From: Flavobacterium tegetincola DSM 22377
GTDB taxonomy: Bacteria; Bacteroidota; Bacteroidia; Flavobacteriales; Flavobacteriaceae
Direction: 5' to 3'
Assembly: GCF_000425485.1 (NCBI RefSeq)
Contig: NZ_AUDN01000007.1
Coordinates: 1 to 64,000 of the forward strand
Length of the DNA: 64,000 bases
Each line of letters begins with the position of its first letter. Position 1 is the stretch's first letter. Positions 26,102 to 36,335 of the stretch are shown piece after piece. The notes beneath the pieces were generated by a model that saw only the letters and a list, made by a program, of their open reading frames with translations, was not told the origin of the DNA and did not search any database. The position numbers and the translations under genes are program-made.

Positions 26102-27163
26102 ATGGCGGGAAATAGCTACGGAACTTTATTCAGATTAACAAGTTTCGGCGAATCGCATGGCGAAGCATTAGGAGGTATTATTGACGGCTGTCCGGCTGGA
26201 ATCATGTTAGATTTGGATGCAATTCAGGCTGATTTAATTCGGCGAAAGCCTGGGCAATCTGCTATTGTAACCCAAAGAAAAGAAGGAGATGAAGTACATT
26301 TTTTATCTGGGATTTTTGAAGGAAAAACAACGGGAATGCCTATTGGATTTACCATTTTAAATACGAATGAAAAGTCGAACGATTACGATCATATTAAAGA
26401 TGTATATCGACCGAGTCACGCTGATTATGTGTATGAAAAAAAATATGGCCTTCGCGATTACCGTGGTGGTGGAAGAAGTTCTGCACGAGAAACGGTTTCA
26501 AGAGTAGTTGCTGGAGCCATAGCCAAACAGATTTTACCTGAAATAAAAATAAATGCATTTGTATCTTCTGTAGGAGATATTTTTATTGATAAACCTTACC
26601 AAGACTTAGATTTTTCCAAAATAGAATCTAATATTGTGCGTTGTCCAGACGAAAGTACAGCGAAAAAAATGGAAGCGTACATCAAGCAAATTCGTAAAGA
26701 AGGAGACAGTGTTGGTGGTACAATTACTTGCGTTTTGCAAAATGTTCCTATTGGTTTGGGCGAACCTGTATTTGATAAGTTACATGCAGAATTAGGCAAA
26801 GCAATGCTCTCTATCAATGCTGTAAAAGGTTTTGAGTACGGAAGTGGCTTTTGTGGTGCGAAAATGAAAGGGAGCGAACATAATGATTTATACAATGCTG
26901 ACGGCACTACAAAATCCAATTTATCTGGTGGAATCCAAGGCGGAATTTCAAATGGAATGGACATTTATTTTAGAGTTGCATTCAAGCCAGTTGCTACAAT
27001 CATGCAATCTCAAGAAACGATAGACCATCAGGGAAATAGTGTACAAATGCAAGGAAAAGGCCGACACGATCCTTGTGTAGTTCCAAGGGCTGTACCCATT
27101 GTAGAAGCAATGGCAGCGCTGGTTTTAGCCGATTTTTACTTACTAAATAAAACACAAAGATGA
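26102..27163 (+). CDS. aroC: Chorismate synthase
   Basis: 353 residues from ATG 26102 ([20 protein letters not shown]). The three signatures are present: [34 protein letters not shown], and [16 protein letters not shown]. It forms chorismate from EPSP with reduced FMN, the last step of the shikimate pathway in the cytoplasm. The frame extends upstream but the -7 box at 26078 and the family start both favour this ATG. It overlaps the symporter gene by four bases. Confidence 0.95.
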   Translation: MAGNSYGTLFRLTSFGESHGEALGGIIDGCPAGIMLDLDAIQADLIRRKPGQSAIVTQRKEGDEVHFLSGIFEGKTTGMPIGFTILNTNEKSNDYDHIKDVYRPSHADYVYEKKYGLRDYRGGGRSSARETVSRVVAGAIAKQILPEIKINAFVSSVGDIFIDKPYQDLDFSKIESNIVRCPDESTAKKMEAYIKQIRKEGDSVGGTITCVLQNVPIGLGEPVFDKLHAELGKAMLSINAVKGFEYGSGFCGAKMKGSEHNDLYNADGTTKSNLSGGIQGGISNGMDIYFRVAFKPVATIMQSQETIDHQGNSVQMQGKGRHDPCVVPRAVPIVEAMAALVLADFYLLNKTQR

Positions 27164-28449
27164 AGTTAGCTTTACACTGGAAAATATTAATTGGAATGAT
27201 TCTCGGTCTAGGTTTTGGACTGCTGATGAAAAACCTAGAACAGCCAGAAATAGTGATTGATTGGATAAAGCCTTTCGGAACTATTTTTATCAATTTGCTC
27301 AAAATGATAGCTGTACCATTAATTGTAGTTTCATTAATTACTGGACTAGCTGATCTTAAAGATATTTCTAAATTATCAAAATTAGGTGGAAGAACCGTAC
27401 TACTTTATTTATTTACTACAGTTACAGCGGTTACCATTGGTTTAGTTTTGGCAAATATTGTAGAACCAGGAAGTTACATTAATGACGTTTCCAGGGATAC
27501 GCTCTTGGAAAGTTTTACTGGTGATGCAAATGCAAAAATTGAATTGGCTTCTTCAGCTAAAAGTCAAGGTCCGTTACAACCATTAGTAGACATCGTTCCA
27601 GACAATTTTTTCCAAGCTTTAACGGATAATGCAAGTATGCTAAAAGTAATTTTATTTACTATTTTACTTGGAATCGGAATTATTTTGGTGGACGAGAAAA
27701 GTTCTAAACCTGTAGTTGACTTTTTTAAAGGTTTAAATGAAGTAATTTTAAAAATAATTGACATCATTATGTTAGGAGCTCCCATCGGAGTTTTTGCATT
27801 GATGACCACGTTAATGGTTGAAATACCTGATTTTACAACTCTTGGTGCTTTAGTAGTTTACGGGTTGACCGTGCTTTTTGGATTGCTAATAATGACCTAC
27901 ATTGTGTATCCAACATTGCTTTATAGTTTTGCAAAAGTTGGACCAAAAAGGTTTTTTGCTGCAATTGCACCTGCTCAGTTATTGGCTTTTTCTACGAGTT
28001 CAAGTGCGGCTACATTGCCGGTTACTTTAGAACGTGTGACGGAGCATTTAGGTGTAGATGAAGAGGTGGCAAGTTTTGTTTTGCCTCTTGGTGCCACGGT
28101 AAATATGGATGGAACAAGTTTATACCAAGCCGTTGCCGCTGTTTTTATTGCGCAAGCGATGGGAATTGAATTAGATTTAACCGCGCAACTGATGATTGTT
28201 GTTACCGCAACTTTAGCCTCAATTGGTTCTGCCGCTGTTCCAAGTGCCGGAATGGTAATGCTTGTTATTGTTTTAGGGCAAGCGGGTATTCCGGAAGCAG
28301 GATTGGCATTGATATTTGCCATTGATCGACCTTTAGACATGTGTAGAACGGTAGTAAATGTTACCAGCGATTCTGCTGTTTCTGCAATTGTTGGAAATTC
28401 AGTGGGTAAATTACGAAAGCCAGAAGATATCCATGAACGCGTCCTTTGA
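27160..28449 (+). CDS. Dicarboxylate/amino acid:cation symporter (DAACS family)
   Basis: 429 residues, eight membrane helices and two re-entrant loops. Diagnostic motifs: [14 protein letters not shown] (serine-rich hairpin 1), [15 protein letters not shown] (unwound helix with NMDGT), [13 protein letters not shown] and [16 protein letters not shown]. These belong to the GltP/GltPh group, which takes up glutamate, aspartate or C4-dicarboxylates with Na+ or H+; the exact substrate is open. The start ATG overlaps the aroC stop (ATGA), so the two are probably translated together. Confidence 0.92.
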   Translation: MKLALHWKILIGMILGLGFGLLMKNLEQPEIVIDWIKPFGTIFINLLKMIAVPLIVVSLITGLADLKDISKLSKLGGRTVLLYLFTTVTAVTIGLVLANIVEPGSYINDVSRDTLLESFTGDANAKIELASSAKSQGPLQPLVDIVPDNFFQALTDNASMLKVILFTILLGIGIILVDEKSSKPVVDFFKGLNEVILKIIDIIMLGAPIGVFALMTTLMVEIPDFTTLGALVVYGLTVLFGLLIMTYIVYPTLLYSFAKVGPKRFFAAIAPAQLLAFSTSSSAATLPVTLERVTEHLGVDEEVASFVLPLGATVNMDGTSLYQAVAAVFIAQAMGIELDLTAQLMIVVTATLASIGSAAVPSAGMVMLVIVLGQAGIPEAGLALIFAIDRPLDMCRTVVNVTSDSAVSAIVGNSVGKLRKPEDIHERVL

Positions 28450-28617
28450 TAAAATTTTCTAAAATTAAATAATTATTAGTTTGTAAAACGCTGTTTATCA
28501 AATTTACAGTGTTTTACTTCATATCATTTGATCTTTTAAGTGGATTTGCAAAAAAGCAAATTTCTAAATTTGGCACACTTTTAGAATAGTGCGTTGTAAT
28601 AACTTAAAACAAATATT

Positions 28618-29037
28618 ACGAAAAATTTCTACACATTTTGTATTTTATTTACAAGTGCTTGCGTTTTTGCTCAAGAGGCAGGTAAAGCAGGTCAGTTGTT
28701 AAAGAATGAAGTTAAAAGCACTGATGCTCAAACTGAAGTTAATAGACATGCGATGAACCTGCAAGATTCGTAGAATTTGGTAAAAGCGGTAAAGCGAGAA
28801 GGCAGAACGGATGACTCAAAAATGATTATGATTACGTCAACTACGCAGTTTTCACGGTTTACTTCTCGTCAAATTTATGATTTAGTGAAAACGCTTAATT
28901 TTGAAAACAATAAGTTGCAATTGGCAAAGCAGCTTTTTTCAAACTGCGTTGATAAACAAAATTTTTATCAGGTCTACAGTGCCTTTAATTTCGAAAGTAG
29001 TAAAAGAGAATTAATTGATTTTGTTGGAAAGAAGTAG
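28618..29037 (+). pseudogene. DUF4476-domain secreted protein, lost start codon and amber codon
   Basis: An open frame begins at ACG 28618, where an ATG would be expected (ACG-AAA-AAT), and encodes a signal peptide (KNFYTFCILFTSACVFAQ). TAG at 28771-28773 interrupts it; the frame then continues with NLVKAVKREGRTDDSKMIMI, and a DUF4476 domain (QIYDLVKTLNFENNKLQLAK, CVDKQNFYQVYSAFNFESSK) to the stop at 29035. A -7 box (TAAATTTG, 28565-28572) precedes it. Two separate lesions in an otherwise intact 139-codon gene point to recent decay. A TTG at 28777 could start a truncated cytoplasmic product. Confidence 0.75.
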
Positions 29038-29042
29038 AAAAG

Positions 29043-29070
29043 TGAGAGGTGAAAATCTCTCATTTTTTTT
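29043..29070 (+). terminator. Terminator after the DUF4476 pseudogene
   Basis: TGAGAG (29043-29048) and CTCTCA (29057-29062) form a stem followed by eight T. Confidence 0.75.
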
Positions 29071-29357
29071 GTATACGAATTGCGTTGTAATTAATCTTAA
29101 GCTATTGATTGTGAAAGAGGTAATTGGTGAAAAATACTTTTTAAATATTTACAATTAATGCAAACTAAATGTTGCTTTTTCCATGGCAAAATTATGCATA
29201 TCTTTTAAATCAAACTCAATTTCAGTTAATGCAATGCATTAAATTATTTTTATTATTTAAATTTTTAGTGCGTCATGAAATTTTTTCAATTATGATAAAT
29301 GTCATTCCTTTAATTTATGAAGAATATTAAATTTGAAAAATATTAAATCTTAAAAAT

Positions 29358-29483
29358 ATGAAAGACACTACACTCTTTACTTTGGACAACGGAACATTTA
29401 TTATGGTATTCGTTTTTGGTTTGGTAATAGCAGGACTAATTGGCGCGGTCTTTATGATGATGAACTCTGATAAGAAGAAATAA
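29358..29483 (+). CDS. 41-residue single-pass membrane protein
   Basis: ATG 29358 to TAA 29483. The product MKDTTLFTLDNGTFIM has a hydrophobic run at about residues 16-35 (VFVFGLVIAGLIGAVFMM) and ends NSDKKK. A TAnnTTTG box (TAAATTTG, 29328-29335) lies 22 bases upstream. The stretch 29071-29357 before it holds no gene; a short minus-strand frame at 29155-29238 may be a gene remnant. Function unknown. Confidence 0.55.
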   Translation: MKDTTLFTLDNGTFIMVFVFGLVIAGLIGAVFMMMNSDKKK

Positions 29484-29524
29484 TTTTTTTGGTATTGTTT
29501 CAAAATACTTTGGATGGAATTTTT

Positions 29525-29647
29525 CTACAAACTAATAAGTCGGCCGTGATAAATGTCTTGGTTTTCAGACCTGTAAGCAACTTCTGTGACTTTGGACTTC
29601 CCTTTTAATCGTGTCATCAACAAGGCATTACAATCGGTTATGATTTC
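29525..29647 (-). pseudogene. Possible C-terminal remnant of an unknown gene
   Basis: The minus strand reads EIITDCNALLMTRLKGKSKV, then TEVAYRSENQDIYHGRLISL and a stop at 29525. In-frame stops lie directly upstream (29648). The text looks like real protein, so I list it as a decayed 3' end. Positions 29648-29774 show nothing else. Confidence 0.3.
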
Positions 29648-29774
29648 CTAGAGCTACACTTTTTTAAATTATAAATTGCAGACATAGGTAGTCAATAACA
29701 GTTTTACCAATCATTTTTGATACAAGGATTATGAAGCATTACCAACAGTACAAACAGCAATTACACTATCTCTT

Positions 29775-30992
29775 TTAAAAAATAGAATAGCCTAAAATTA
29801 TTGATGTTGTAGCGTATGATGAACCAATAAGAAGGTATTCGCCTAATGCATCTCTGGTTTGATATCTAAATTCTACACTAAACGTATCGTAAAGTTTGTA
29901 ACCCAGTCCAACCGTATAATTTTTATTGGCTTCGATCTTGAAGTTCTCTGTAAGTAGGTCAGAACGTCTAAATTCTATATTAGATTTAGCACTTAGATCT
30001 AAAACATAGGATACATTTAAGAATAATTTTGAATGATTATTTAGGAAAAAATAATGTCTCAAACTTATCGGAACATCAATGGAAGTATAATCTATAGAAG
30101 CTTCATATGATCCGGCATTAAAACCAATTTTGGTAAAGCGTTTTTGTGATTTATAATTTTGATAGGTAGGTTCAATTGCAATGGACCATTTATTTTTATT
30201 AAAAGGCAAAATATACTCAGCTTCAATCCCAAAACCAAAGCCTATCTCGCTTCCAAAATCTACGTTATAAATCGAAGTTGATGAGCCATTCATCTCAAAA
30301 GTTGAATTATTGATGCGAGGTCTAAAAGTTAAATTGAATAAATCGCGCTTTATATTAGGCCTAAAATCAACGACTTCCACATTAGAGCATTCACTGTATT
30401 GAGAAAAAATACGAATTAAATCGCGTTTCTTGTATTCAATTGTTTCAAACGTACTAATTTTAAAAGCGTCACATTTTAAATCGGAAAATAATTGTTGTCT
30501 GAAAGCGTTATTGGTCGCAATTTGACCGTCTGTCGTTAAGTATTTTTTGTACGTTAATTGCGTTAGAGTTCCGTCCGCTGTATTGTAAAAAAACCGGATA
30601 AGGTTTGAATCTGAATATTCAAATAAATTTGCTTTTCCTTCTACTAAAACTTTTAAAAATAATTTTTCTTCAGTAAATAAAGGATCTTTTGTGGTATTTA
30701 AAGAACCCAACATATTACTTGACTTGTCAATGTTTACGGTTGCAGAAATGTATTTGAAGACATTATAGATTCCAAATTCCTGCACATTTTGAATCGTAGC
30801 TGTTTTTATTTCGCTTTCATCACTTAGACGGTATTCTAGTTCAACCGGATTTCGTTTAGAATCACTATTTTTGATTAAACACTCTGTCTTTTGATTTAAA
30901 TGATCAATTATATAGCCCTTTTCAAAGGTAATTTGGGAATAGCTGTTAACAGATAATAGAACAGTGATAATTAAGAGTAATTTTTTAACCAT
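29775..30992 (-). CDS. Outer-membrane beta-barrel protein (PorT-like C-terminal barrel)
   Basis: 405 residues, signal peptide MVKKLLLIITVLLSVNSYSQ. Residues about 20-215 form a soluble part of unknown type that includes three cysteines; from about 215 onward repeated beta strands (FNLTFRPRIN, FGFGIEAEYILPF, WSIAIEPTYQNY, ISLRHYFFLNNHSKLFLNVS, YTVGLGYKLYDTFSVEFRYQ) form a barrel that ends in LGYSIF with terminal Phe. This layout is common in Bacteroidetes outer-membrane proteins of unknown role. No partner gene is adjacent. Confidence 0.7.
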   Translation of the reverse strand: MVKKLLLIITVLLSVNSYSQITFEKGYIIDHLNQKTECLIKNSDSKRNPVELEYRLSDESEIKTATIQNVQEFGIYNVFKYISATVNIDKSSNMLGSLNTTKDPLFTEEKLFLKVLVEGKANLFEYSDSNLIRFFYNTADGTLTQLTYKKYLTTDGQIATNNAFRQQLFSDLKCDAFKISTFETIEYKKRDLIRIFSQYSECSNVEVVDFRPNIKRDLFNLTFRPRINNSTFEMNGSSTSIYNVDFGSEIGFGFGIEAEYILPFNKNKWSIAIEPTYQNYKSQKRFTKIGFNAGSYEASIDYTSIDVPISLRHYFFLNNHSKLFLNVSYVLDLSAKSNIEFRRSDLLTENFKIEANKNYTVGLGYKLYDTFSVEFRYQTRDALGEYLLIGSSYATTSIILGYSIF

Positions 30993-31065
30993 ATTGAATA
31001 ATTTTAATTGCGTTTTGTTGTATTAGGTCTGAAACATTATTACAGCTTTTTCAGATAGTATTCCC

Positions 31066-33867
31066 CTACAATTTTCCCTTCAAATACTTCCCAGTCACAC
31101 TCTTCTTATTTTTCATCACTTCTTCAGGTGTTCCTTCGGCAAGAATGTAACCGCCATTTTCGCCGCCTTCGGGACCTAAATCAATAATCCAGTCGGCACA
31201 TTTTATTAAATCCAAGTTGTGTTCAATCACGATAACCGAGTGTCCTTTATCGATCAAAGCATTGAAGGAAGCCAGTAATTTCTTGATGTCATGAAAATGC
31301 AATCCTGTGGTAGGTTCGTCAAAAACAAACAAGGCTTTCTCTTTCGTAGTTCCTTTTACCAAGAAAGTAGCTAATTTAATTCGCTGTGCTTCCCCACCTG
31401 AAAGGGTAGAGGATGACTGACCCAATTGAACATAGCCTAAACCTACGTCTTGAAGCGGTTGCAGTTTTTGCATAATTTTTGCTTCCTTTTGTTCGGTAAA
31501 AAACGCAACAGAATCATCAACGGTCATCGTTAAGATATCGTCAATATTCTTACCGTTAAATTGTACTTCCAAGACATCTTTCTTAAATCGCTTGCCATTA
31601 CACACTTCGCAAGGCAACGAAACATCGGCCATAAAAACCATTTCTACATTAATGCTTCCTTCACCTTTACAGGTTTCACAACGACCACCATCTACGTTAA
31701 ACGAAAAATGTTTGGCTTGATATCCTCTAATTTTCGACAACTTTTGTTTGGCAAACAACTCTCGAATATCATCATATGCCTTAATATAGGTCACGGGATT
31801 GGAACGCGAACTTCTACCAATGGGATTTTGGTCAATGTATTCAATATGACGAATCTGGTGGTAATAACCTCTCAATTCACTGAATTGTCCGGCTTTTTCA
31901 CCCATGCCATCCAACTGTTTTTGCATCGCTGGAAACAAAATCTTCTTCACTAATGTGCTTTTTCCACTTCCAGAAACGCCTGTAATTACTGTTAGCATTT
32001 CCAACGGAAATTTAACATCCACGTTTTTCAAATTGTTTTCACGAGCACCTAATATTTCAATATAACTTTTTGAAGTTCTTCGTTTTTTTGGAACTGAAAT
32101 TTCTAATTCGCCGTTCAGGTATTTTGCGGTCAACGACTCTGATTTTAGAATTTCGTCATAGGTTCCTTGCGCGACTAATTCACCACCAAAAGTTCCCGCT
32201 TCCGGACCGATATCAATAATCATATCAGCAGCTTTCATAATATCTTCATCGTGTTCCACCACAATTACGGTGTTTCCTAAAGCTTTCAAATCTTCTAAAA
32301 CATGAATCAAACGCTCCGTATCCTTGGGGTGCAAACCAATACTGGGTTCATCAAGAATGTACATCGAACCCACTAGACTACTTCCTAAGGACGTTGCCAA
32401 ATTGATACGCTGCGATTCACCACCGGAAAGAGATGCTGAATTTCTATTCAACGTCAAGTAGTCCAAGCCCACATTCACCAAGAAATTCAAACGGTTATTG
32501 ATTTCCAATAAAAGTCGTTTTGCTACCTGCTGGTCAAAATCGGATAATTCAATGGTTGGAAAAAATGCATTCAAATGTTTAATCGGCATGTCCACCAAAT
32601 CCGAAATGGTTTTGCCTGCATTTTTTACATAAGAAGCTTCGGGACGCAACCGTTTGCCTTTGCAAGCATAACATTTGGTTTTTCCACGGTACCGCGAAAG
32701 CATCACCCGATTCTGAATTTTATAGTTTTTTTCCTCTAATTCTTTGAAGAATGCGTGTAAACCAGTAAAGTGTTTATTTCCGTTCCAAAGTAATTCTTTA
32801 TGCTCATCTGTAAGTTCAAAATAAGGTTTGTGAATGGGAAAATCAAACAAGTAAGCACTGTTGACCAACTGATCTTTGTACCAACTCATACTTTCGCCAC
32901 GCCAAGCATAAACCGCGTTTTCATAAATAGATAATGAAGTATTTGGGATGACTAATTCTGCATCAATCCCTATTATATTTCCGTAACCGCCACAAACGGG
33001 ACAAGCGCCATACGGATTGTTGAAACTGAATAAGTGGACGTTTGGTTCCAAAAAGTCTATTCCATCTAATTCAAATTTGTTGCTGTAGCTAAATCGATTT
33101 GCTGATTCCACTTCTTGCAAATAGGAAACGCCTTTTCCTTCAAAGAAAGCTGTTTGAATGGCATCCGACAATCGGTTGTAGAATTCTTCTTCTTCCTTAA
33201 CCACAATTCTATCGATGATTAAAAGTACTTCCGATTTCTTTACCGAGTTGATTTTCACCATCGCTTCCGCAAAATCATCTAAACGAATGGTTTCATTATT
33301 AACCAAAATTCGCGAAAATCCTTGTTGCAACAAAACGCCTAGTTTTTCTTCTAAAGTTCTACCTTTTTCCACTTGTATTGGCGAAAGTAAAAGCCATCGA
33401 CTGCCAATTTCAAATGTTTTTACTTGATTGACCACATCAGTAACGGTATCTTTTTTTACTTCTAAACCTGAAATAGGAGAGAAGGTCTTTCCAATTCGGG
33501 CATAAAGTAATTTTAGATAATCGTAAATTTCTGTTGAAGTTCCAACTGTAGATCGAGCGTTTGTGGTATTTACTTTTTGCTCAATGGCAATTGCTGGAGC
33601 AATACCTTTAATATATTCTACTTTTGGTTTATCCAAACGACCGAGGAATTGTCGGGCATAAGAGGATAAACTCTCTACATAACGGCGTTGACCTTCTGCA
33701 TATAAAGTATCAAAAGCCAAACTTGATTTCCCCGAACCGGACAAACCTGTTATGACTACTAATTTATTTCGCGGAATAGCAACGTCCAAGTTTTTTAAAT
33801 TATGTACTTGAGCGCCTTTTATAATGATGTTTTTTCGAGGATCTAATTTGGAAATGTCAGTATTCAT
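31066..33867 (-). CDS. uvrA: Excinuclease ABC subunit A
   Basis: 933 residues from ATG 33867 ([20 protein letters not shown]); the frame extends to a TTG at 33891, which would overlap the -7 box CAAAGGTA (TACCTTTG on the minus strand, 33889-33896). Two ABC modules: Walker [21 protein letters not shown] and [14 protein letters not shown], signatures [12 protein letters not shown] and [12 protein letters not shown], and zinc fingers CPVCGGYG / CYACKGKR and CETCKGEG / CEVCNGKR. It detects DNA damage with UvrB in nucleotide excision repair. Confidence 0.96.
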   Translation of the reverse strand: MNTDISKLDPRKNIIIKGAQVHNLKNLDVAIPRNKLVVITGLSGSGKSSLAFDTLYAEGQRRYVESLSSYARQFLGRLDKPKVEYIKGIAPAIAIEQKVNTTNARSTVGTSTEIYDYLKLLYARIGKTFSPISGLEVKKDTVTDVVNQVKTFEIGSRWLLLSPIQVEKGRTLEEKLGVLLQQGFSRILVNNETIRLDDFAEAMVKINSVKKSEVLLIIDRIVVKEEEEFYNRLSDAIQTAFFEGKGVSYLQEVESANRFSYSNKFELDGIDFLEPNVHLFSFNNPYGACPVCGGYGNIIGIDAELVIPNTSLSIYENAVYAWRGESMSWYKDQLVNSAYLFDFPIHKPYFELTDEHKELLWNGNKHFTGLHAFFKELEEKNYKIQNRVMLSRYRGKTKCYACKGKRLRPEASYVKNAGKTISDLVDMPIKHLNAFFPTIELSDFDQQVAKRLLLEINNRLNFLVNVGLDYLTLNRNSASLSGGESQRINLATSLGSSLVGSMYILDEPSIGLHPKDTERLIHVLEDLKALGNTVIVVEHDEDIMKAADMIIDIGPEAGTFGGELVAQGTYDEILKSESLTAKYLNGELEISVPKKRRTSKSYIEILGARENNLKNVDVKFPLEMLTVITGVSGSGKSTLVKKILFPAMQKQLDGMGEKAGQFSELRGYYHQIRHIEYIDQNPIGRSSRSNPVTYIKAYDDIRELFAKQKLSKIRGYQAKHFSFNVDGGRCETCKGEGSINVEMVFMADVSLPCEVCNGKRFKKDVLEVQFNGKNIDDILTMTVDDSVAFFTEQKEAKIMQKLQPLQDVGLGYVQLGQSSSTLSGGEAQRIKLATFLVKGTTKEKALFVFDEPTTGLHFHDIKKLLASFNALIDKGHSVIVIEHNLDLIKCADWIIDLGPEGGENGGYILAEGTPEEVMKNKKSVTGKYLKGKL

Positions 33868-34017
33868 AGTATTTACGTGCAATTTAAACAAAGGTAATCA
33901 TTTCCATTTTTATTTTAATACAACTGCTTTATCAACTTTTTCACTGACTTTCTTGTTTTAAAACACTGTTAAAAGAATCTTTTATTGCATGAAATGTGTT
34001 AAATTTTGAAATCATGT

Positions 34018-34049
34018 TTGGATTTTAAGATTTTATTATGGTATATTTG
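34018..34049 (+). promoter_or_regulatory. Promoter of the ECF sigma factor gene
   Basis: TTG (34018-34020) and TATATTTG (34042-34049) are 21 bases apart, matching the Bacteroidetes housekeeping promoter. The leader to the start at 34140 is about 85 bases. Confidence 0.6.
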
Positions 34050-34139
34050 AACATACAAAAATACTTAAACAAACGTTAGCCTATTTATAAAATTACTTTT
34101 TAGCACTTACAAAGCCACCCTAACTCTAAAAAGATAATT

Positions 34140-34724
34140 ATGACTAATGTACAAATCCCCGATGCTTTATTGGTAAAGAATTACATAGCTGGAGACGAAA
34201 AATCTTTAGGTACATTAATTACCAGACATCAATCTCGAATTTACAACTTCATATTTTCAAAAATAAACGATCGCGATGTCTGTGATGACGTTTTTCAAGA
34301 TACATTTATTAAGGTCATCAAAACCTTAAAATCCAATTCATATAATGAAGAAGGTAAGTTTTTGCCTTGGGTAATGCGTATTGCTCATAACTTGGTAATT
34401 GATCATTTTAGAAAAAACAAGAAAATGCCAATGCTTCGCGAAACCGAAGAGTTTTCAATATTTTCAATTATGAGCGATGATGTTCCTAATATTGAGAAGC
34501 AGATGATTACATTGCAAATTGAAAATGACTTGCAAAAATTAATTCAAGAATTACCGGAGGATCAAAAACAAGTACTGATCATGAGAATGTATCAAGATTT
34601 GAGTTTCAAGGAAATTTCAGAGCAAACGGGCGTTAGCATTAATACTGCTTTGGGAAGAATGCGTTATGCCTTGCTAAACCTTCGAAAAGTGATTGATAAA
34701 AATAAAATTATGTTGGCCAACTGA
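34140..34724 (+). CDS. RNA polymerase sigma factor, ECF subfamily
   Basis: 194 residues. Region 2 is seen in LITRHQSRIYNFIFSKIND then DVFQDTFIKVIKTL and LPWVMRIAHNLVIDHFRKNK; region 4 in LPEDQKQVLIMRMYQDLSFK then EISEQTGVSINTALGRMRYA. No anti-sigma gene is adjacent. Directly downstream is a 47-residue protein on the same strand. The promoter resembles the housekeeping one, so expression may be constitutive. Members of this group in Bacteroidetes are involved in stress or envelope responses; the regulon is unknown. Confidence 0.9.
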   Translation: MTNVQIPDALLVKNYIAGDEKSLGTLITRHQSRIYNFIFSKINDRDVCDDVFQDTFIKVIKTLKSNSYNEEGKFLPWVMRIAHNLVIDHFRKNKKMPMLRETEEFSIFSIMSDDVPNIEKQMITLQIENDLQKLIQELPEDQKQVLIMRMYQDLSFKEISEQTGVSINTALGRMRYALLNLRKVIDKNKIMLAN

Positions 34725-34771
34725 CAATATAGTTTTTGCTTTGGCGTTATATTTTATAATATATACAGTTT

Positions 34772-34915
34772 ATGGCAAAAATTTACTCTAAAAAATCAGT
34801 AGCAAACTCAAACATGAAACCAAAAAAAGAGACCATTTCTTTTTTATTAAATTATTCAAAAGCATTAAGCTATTTGAAAGTGAGCGGTTTAAAGGTAGAG
34901 ATCGTTGCGAATTAA
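34772..34915 (+). CDS. 47-residue small protein downstream of the ECF sigma gene
   Basis: ATG 34772 to TAA 34915. It starts MAKIYSKKSVANSNMKPKKE and continues TISFLLNYSKALSYLKVSG, a short amphipathic helix, then KVEIVAN. It lies 47 bases after the sigma factor and ends at a strong terminator, so the two are likely co-transcribed. Similar short proteins after such sigma genes occur in flavobacteria (recollection). A regulatory role toward the sigma factor is possible but unproven. Confidence 0.55.
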   Translation: MAKIYSKKSVANSNMKPKKETISFLLNYSKALSYLKVSGLKVEIVAN

Positions 34916-34923
34916 TTTGAACT

Positions 34924-34959
34924 CCCATTAAAGAACTATTTTTTAATGGGATTTTTTTT
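34924..34959 (+). terminator. Terminator of the sigma factor unit, overlapping the nth 3' end
   Basis: CCCATTAAA (34924-34932) pairs with TTTAATGGG (34942-34950), followed by eight T. The hairpin includes the last codons and the stop of nth on the opposite strand. Confidence 0.75.
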
Positions 34960-35601
34960 ATCATATTCTTCCAAAACTGACTTTCTTCCAATTGTTTGTG
35001 TGATAATATCATTTTGTAAATTCCAACCCCGTGCTTGGCAGTATTCCCGGCCGTACCAAATCATTTGTAGGTGTAAATCATTCCAGGTTTCTCGTGGAAA
35101 AAGTCGTTTTGCATCTTTTTCAGTCTGAACAACATTCTTTCCATTAGACAAATTCCAACGGTACATTAGTCGATGAATGTGTGTATCTACCGGAAAAGCA
35201 GGAACACCAAATGCCTGCGACATGACCACGCTTGCTGTTTTATGTCCAACCGCAGGAAAAGTTTCTAATGCTTCAAAACTTTGAGGAACAATTCCATCGT
35301 AGTGTTCGATCAGCATTTTGGACAATCCAAAAATCCCTTTAGATTTCATTGGAGATAATCCACAAGGTTTAATAATCTCTCGAATTTCTTCTACAGTCAT
35401 TTTTACCATATCATACGGATTATCCGCTTTTGCAAAGAGAATTGGCGTAATTTGATTTACGCGAACGTCGGTACATTGAGCAGAAAGTAAGACGGCAATA
35501 AGTAAAGTATAAGGATCCTTATGGTCTAAAGGAATAGGAATTGTTGGGTAAAATTCTTTTAACGTATTTATAACAAATTTCGCACGAGCTTCTTTGTTCA
35601 T
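34936..35601 (-). CDS. nth: Endonuclease III-like DNA glycosylase without Fe-S cluster ligands
   Basis: 221 residues. Catalytic Lys121 lies in the helix-hairpin-helix segment PAVGHKTASVV and Asp139 in FPVDTHIHRLMYRW. The protein removes oxidised pyrimidines and cleaves the strand at the lesion. The usual C-terminal cluster loop, C-X6-C-X2-C-X5-C, is replaced by YGREYCQARGWNLQNDIITQ with only one cysteine, so no [4Fe-4S] cluster is expected; this looks typical of a Bacteroidetes branch. Divergent from bcp, with 34 bases between starts. Confidence 0.9.
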   Translation of the reverse strand: MNKEARAKFVINTLKEFYPTIPIPLDHKDPYTLLIAVLLSAQCTDVRVNQITPILFAKADNPYDMVKMTVEEIREIIKPCGLSPMKSKGIFGLSKMLIEHYDGIVPQSFEALETFPAVGHKTASVVMSQAFGVPAFPVDTHIHRLMYRWNLSNGKNVVQTEKDAKRLFPRETWNDLHLQMIWYGREYCQARGWNLQNDIITQTIGRKSVLEEYDKKNPIKK

Positions 35602-35635
35602 TTTCTTTATTTTTAGTCAAACAAATATACGCGAT

Positions 35636-36088
35636 ATGATACAATTAAAAAAAGGCGATAAAGCACCCGATTTTTCAGGTTTTGACCAAGACAATAAAAT
35701 GCACCAACTTTCTGATTATGCAGGAAAAAAGCTGGTAGTTTTCTTTTATCCAAAAGCAAGTACGCCAGGTTGTACGGCCGAAGCTTGTGATTTGAGAGAC
35801 AATTTTGCCCGATTTGAAGAAAATAATTATGCACTTTTAGGCGTAAGTGCTGACGATCAAAAGAAGCAAGCCAAGTTTAGAGATAAATATAACTTTCCGT
35901 TTCCATTAATTGCGGACGAGGATAAATCAGTGCTTGAAGCGTTTGGTGTGTGGGGTCCAAAGAAATTTATGGGACGCACTTATGATGGTATTCACAGAAC
36001 GACTTTTGTTATTGACGAAAGCGGAATTATTGAAGAAGTCATTACAGCTGTAAAAACAAAAGTACATGCTTCTCAAATTTTAAAATAA
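35636..36088 (+). CDS. bcp: Thioredoxin-dependent thiol peroxidase (Bcp/PrxQ)
   Basis: 150 residues from ATG 35636 (MIQLKKGDKAPDFSGFDQDN); the frame opens further upstream but that would run into the divergent nth start. Peroxidatic Cys46 and resolving Cys51 are in KASTPGCTAEACDLRD, the PrxQ arrangement, with catalytic Thr43 and Pro44 before it. It reduces organic and hydrogen peroxides with thioredoxin. Ends FVIDESGIIEEVITAVKTKV. Single gene. Confidence 0.94.
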   Translation: MIQLKKGDKAPDFSGFDQDNKMHQLSDYAGKKLVVFFYPKASTPGCTAEACDLRDNFARFEENNYALLGVSADDQKKQAKFRDKYNFPFPLIADEDKSVLEAFGVWGPKKFMGRTYDGIHRTTFVIDESGIIEEVITAVKTKVHASQILK

Positions 36089-36091
36089 TTT

Positions 36092-36179
36092 GGGCGTGCC
36101 CTTTCAGGTCGGGCTATACACTCCCGCTTTAATTGCTTTTGCAAAGCAATTAAGAACTCCGCTGCTATCCCTCACGCAG
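36092..36179. repeat. Dispersed intergenic repeat (GGGCGTGCCC type)
   Basis: The unit begins GGGCGTGCCC, contains GGTCGGGCT, a TAATTGCTTTTGCAAAGCAATTA palindrome-like centre (positions 36130-36152) and ends GCTATCCCTCACGCAG. Repeats of this pattern are common between genes in Bacteroidetes. It directly follows the bcp stop. Confidence 0.5.
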
Positions 36180-36218
36180 TATTCCTGACGCATAAAAATT
36201 ATTTTCAATAAAAAAGAA

Positions 36219-36279
36219 AGCCACGAATTACACCAATCTTCACTAAGTTAATTAGTGCTAATTGGAGTAATTCGTGGCT
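36219..36279. repeat. Palindromic repeat AGCCACGAATTAC
   Basis: AGCCACGAATTAC (36219-36231) is matched inverted by GTAATTCGTGGCT (36267-36279). Related units occur at 40355-40442 and, with ACAGATT in place of ACGAATT, at 48197-48254. Confidence 0.65.
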
Positions 36280-36335
36280 AAATCTTTAACCCTAAATTTA
36301 AATCAATTAAATCTTTTAAATCTGTGGCAAAAAAA

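Noticed and set aside
4982..29037. Recoded amber codon read as an amino acid
   Set aside because: TAG also ends normal genes here, and one affected gene has lost its start too, so decay is simpler.
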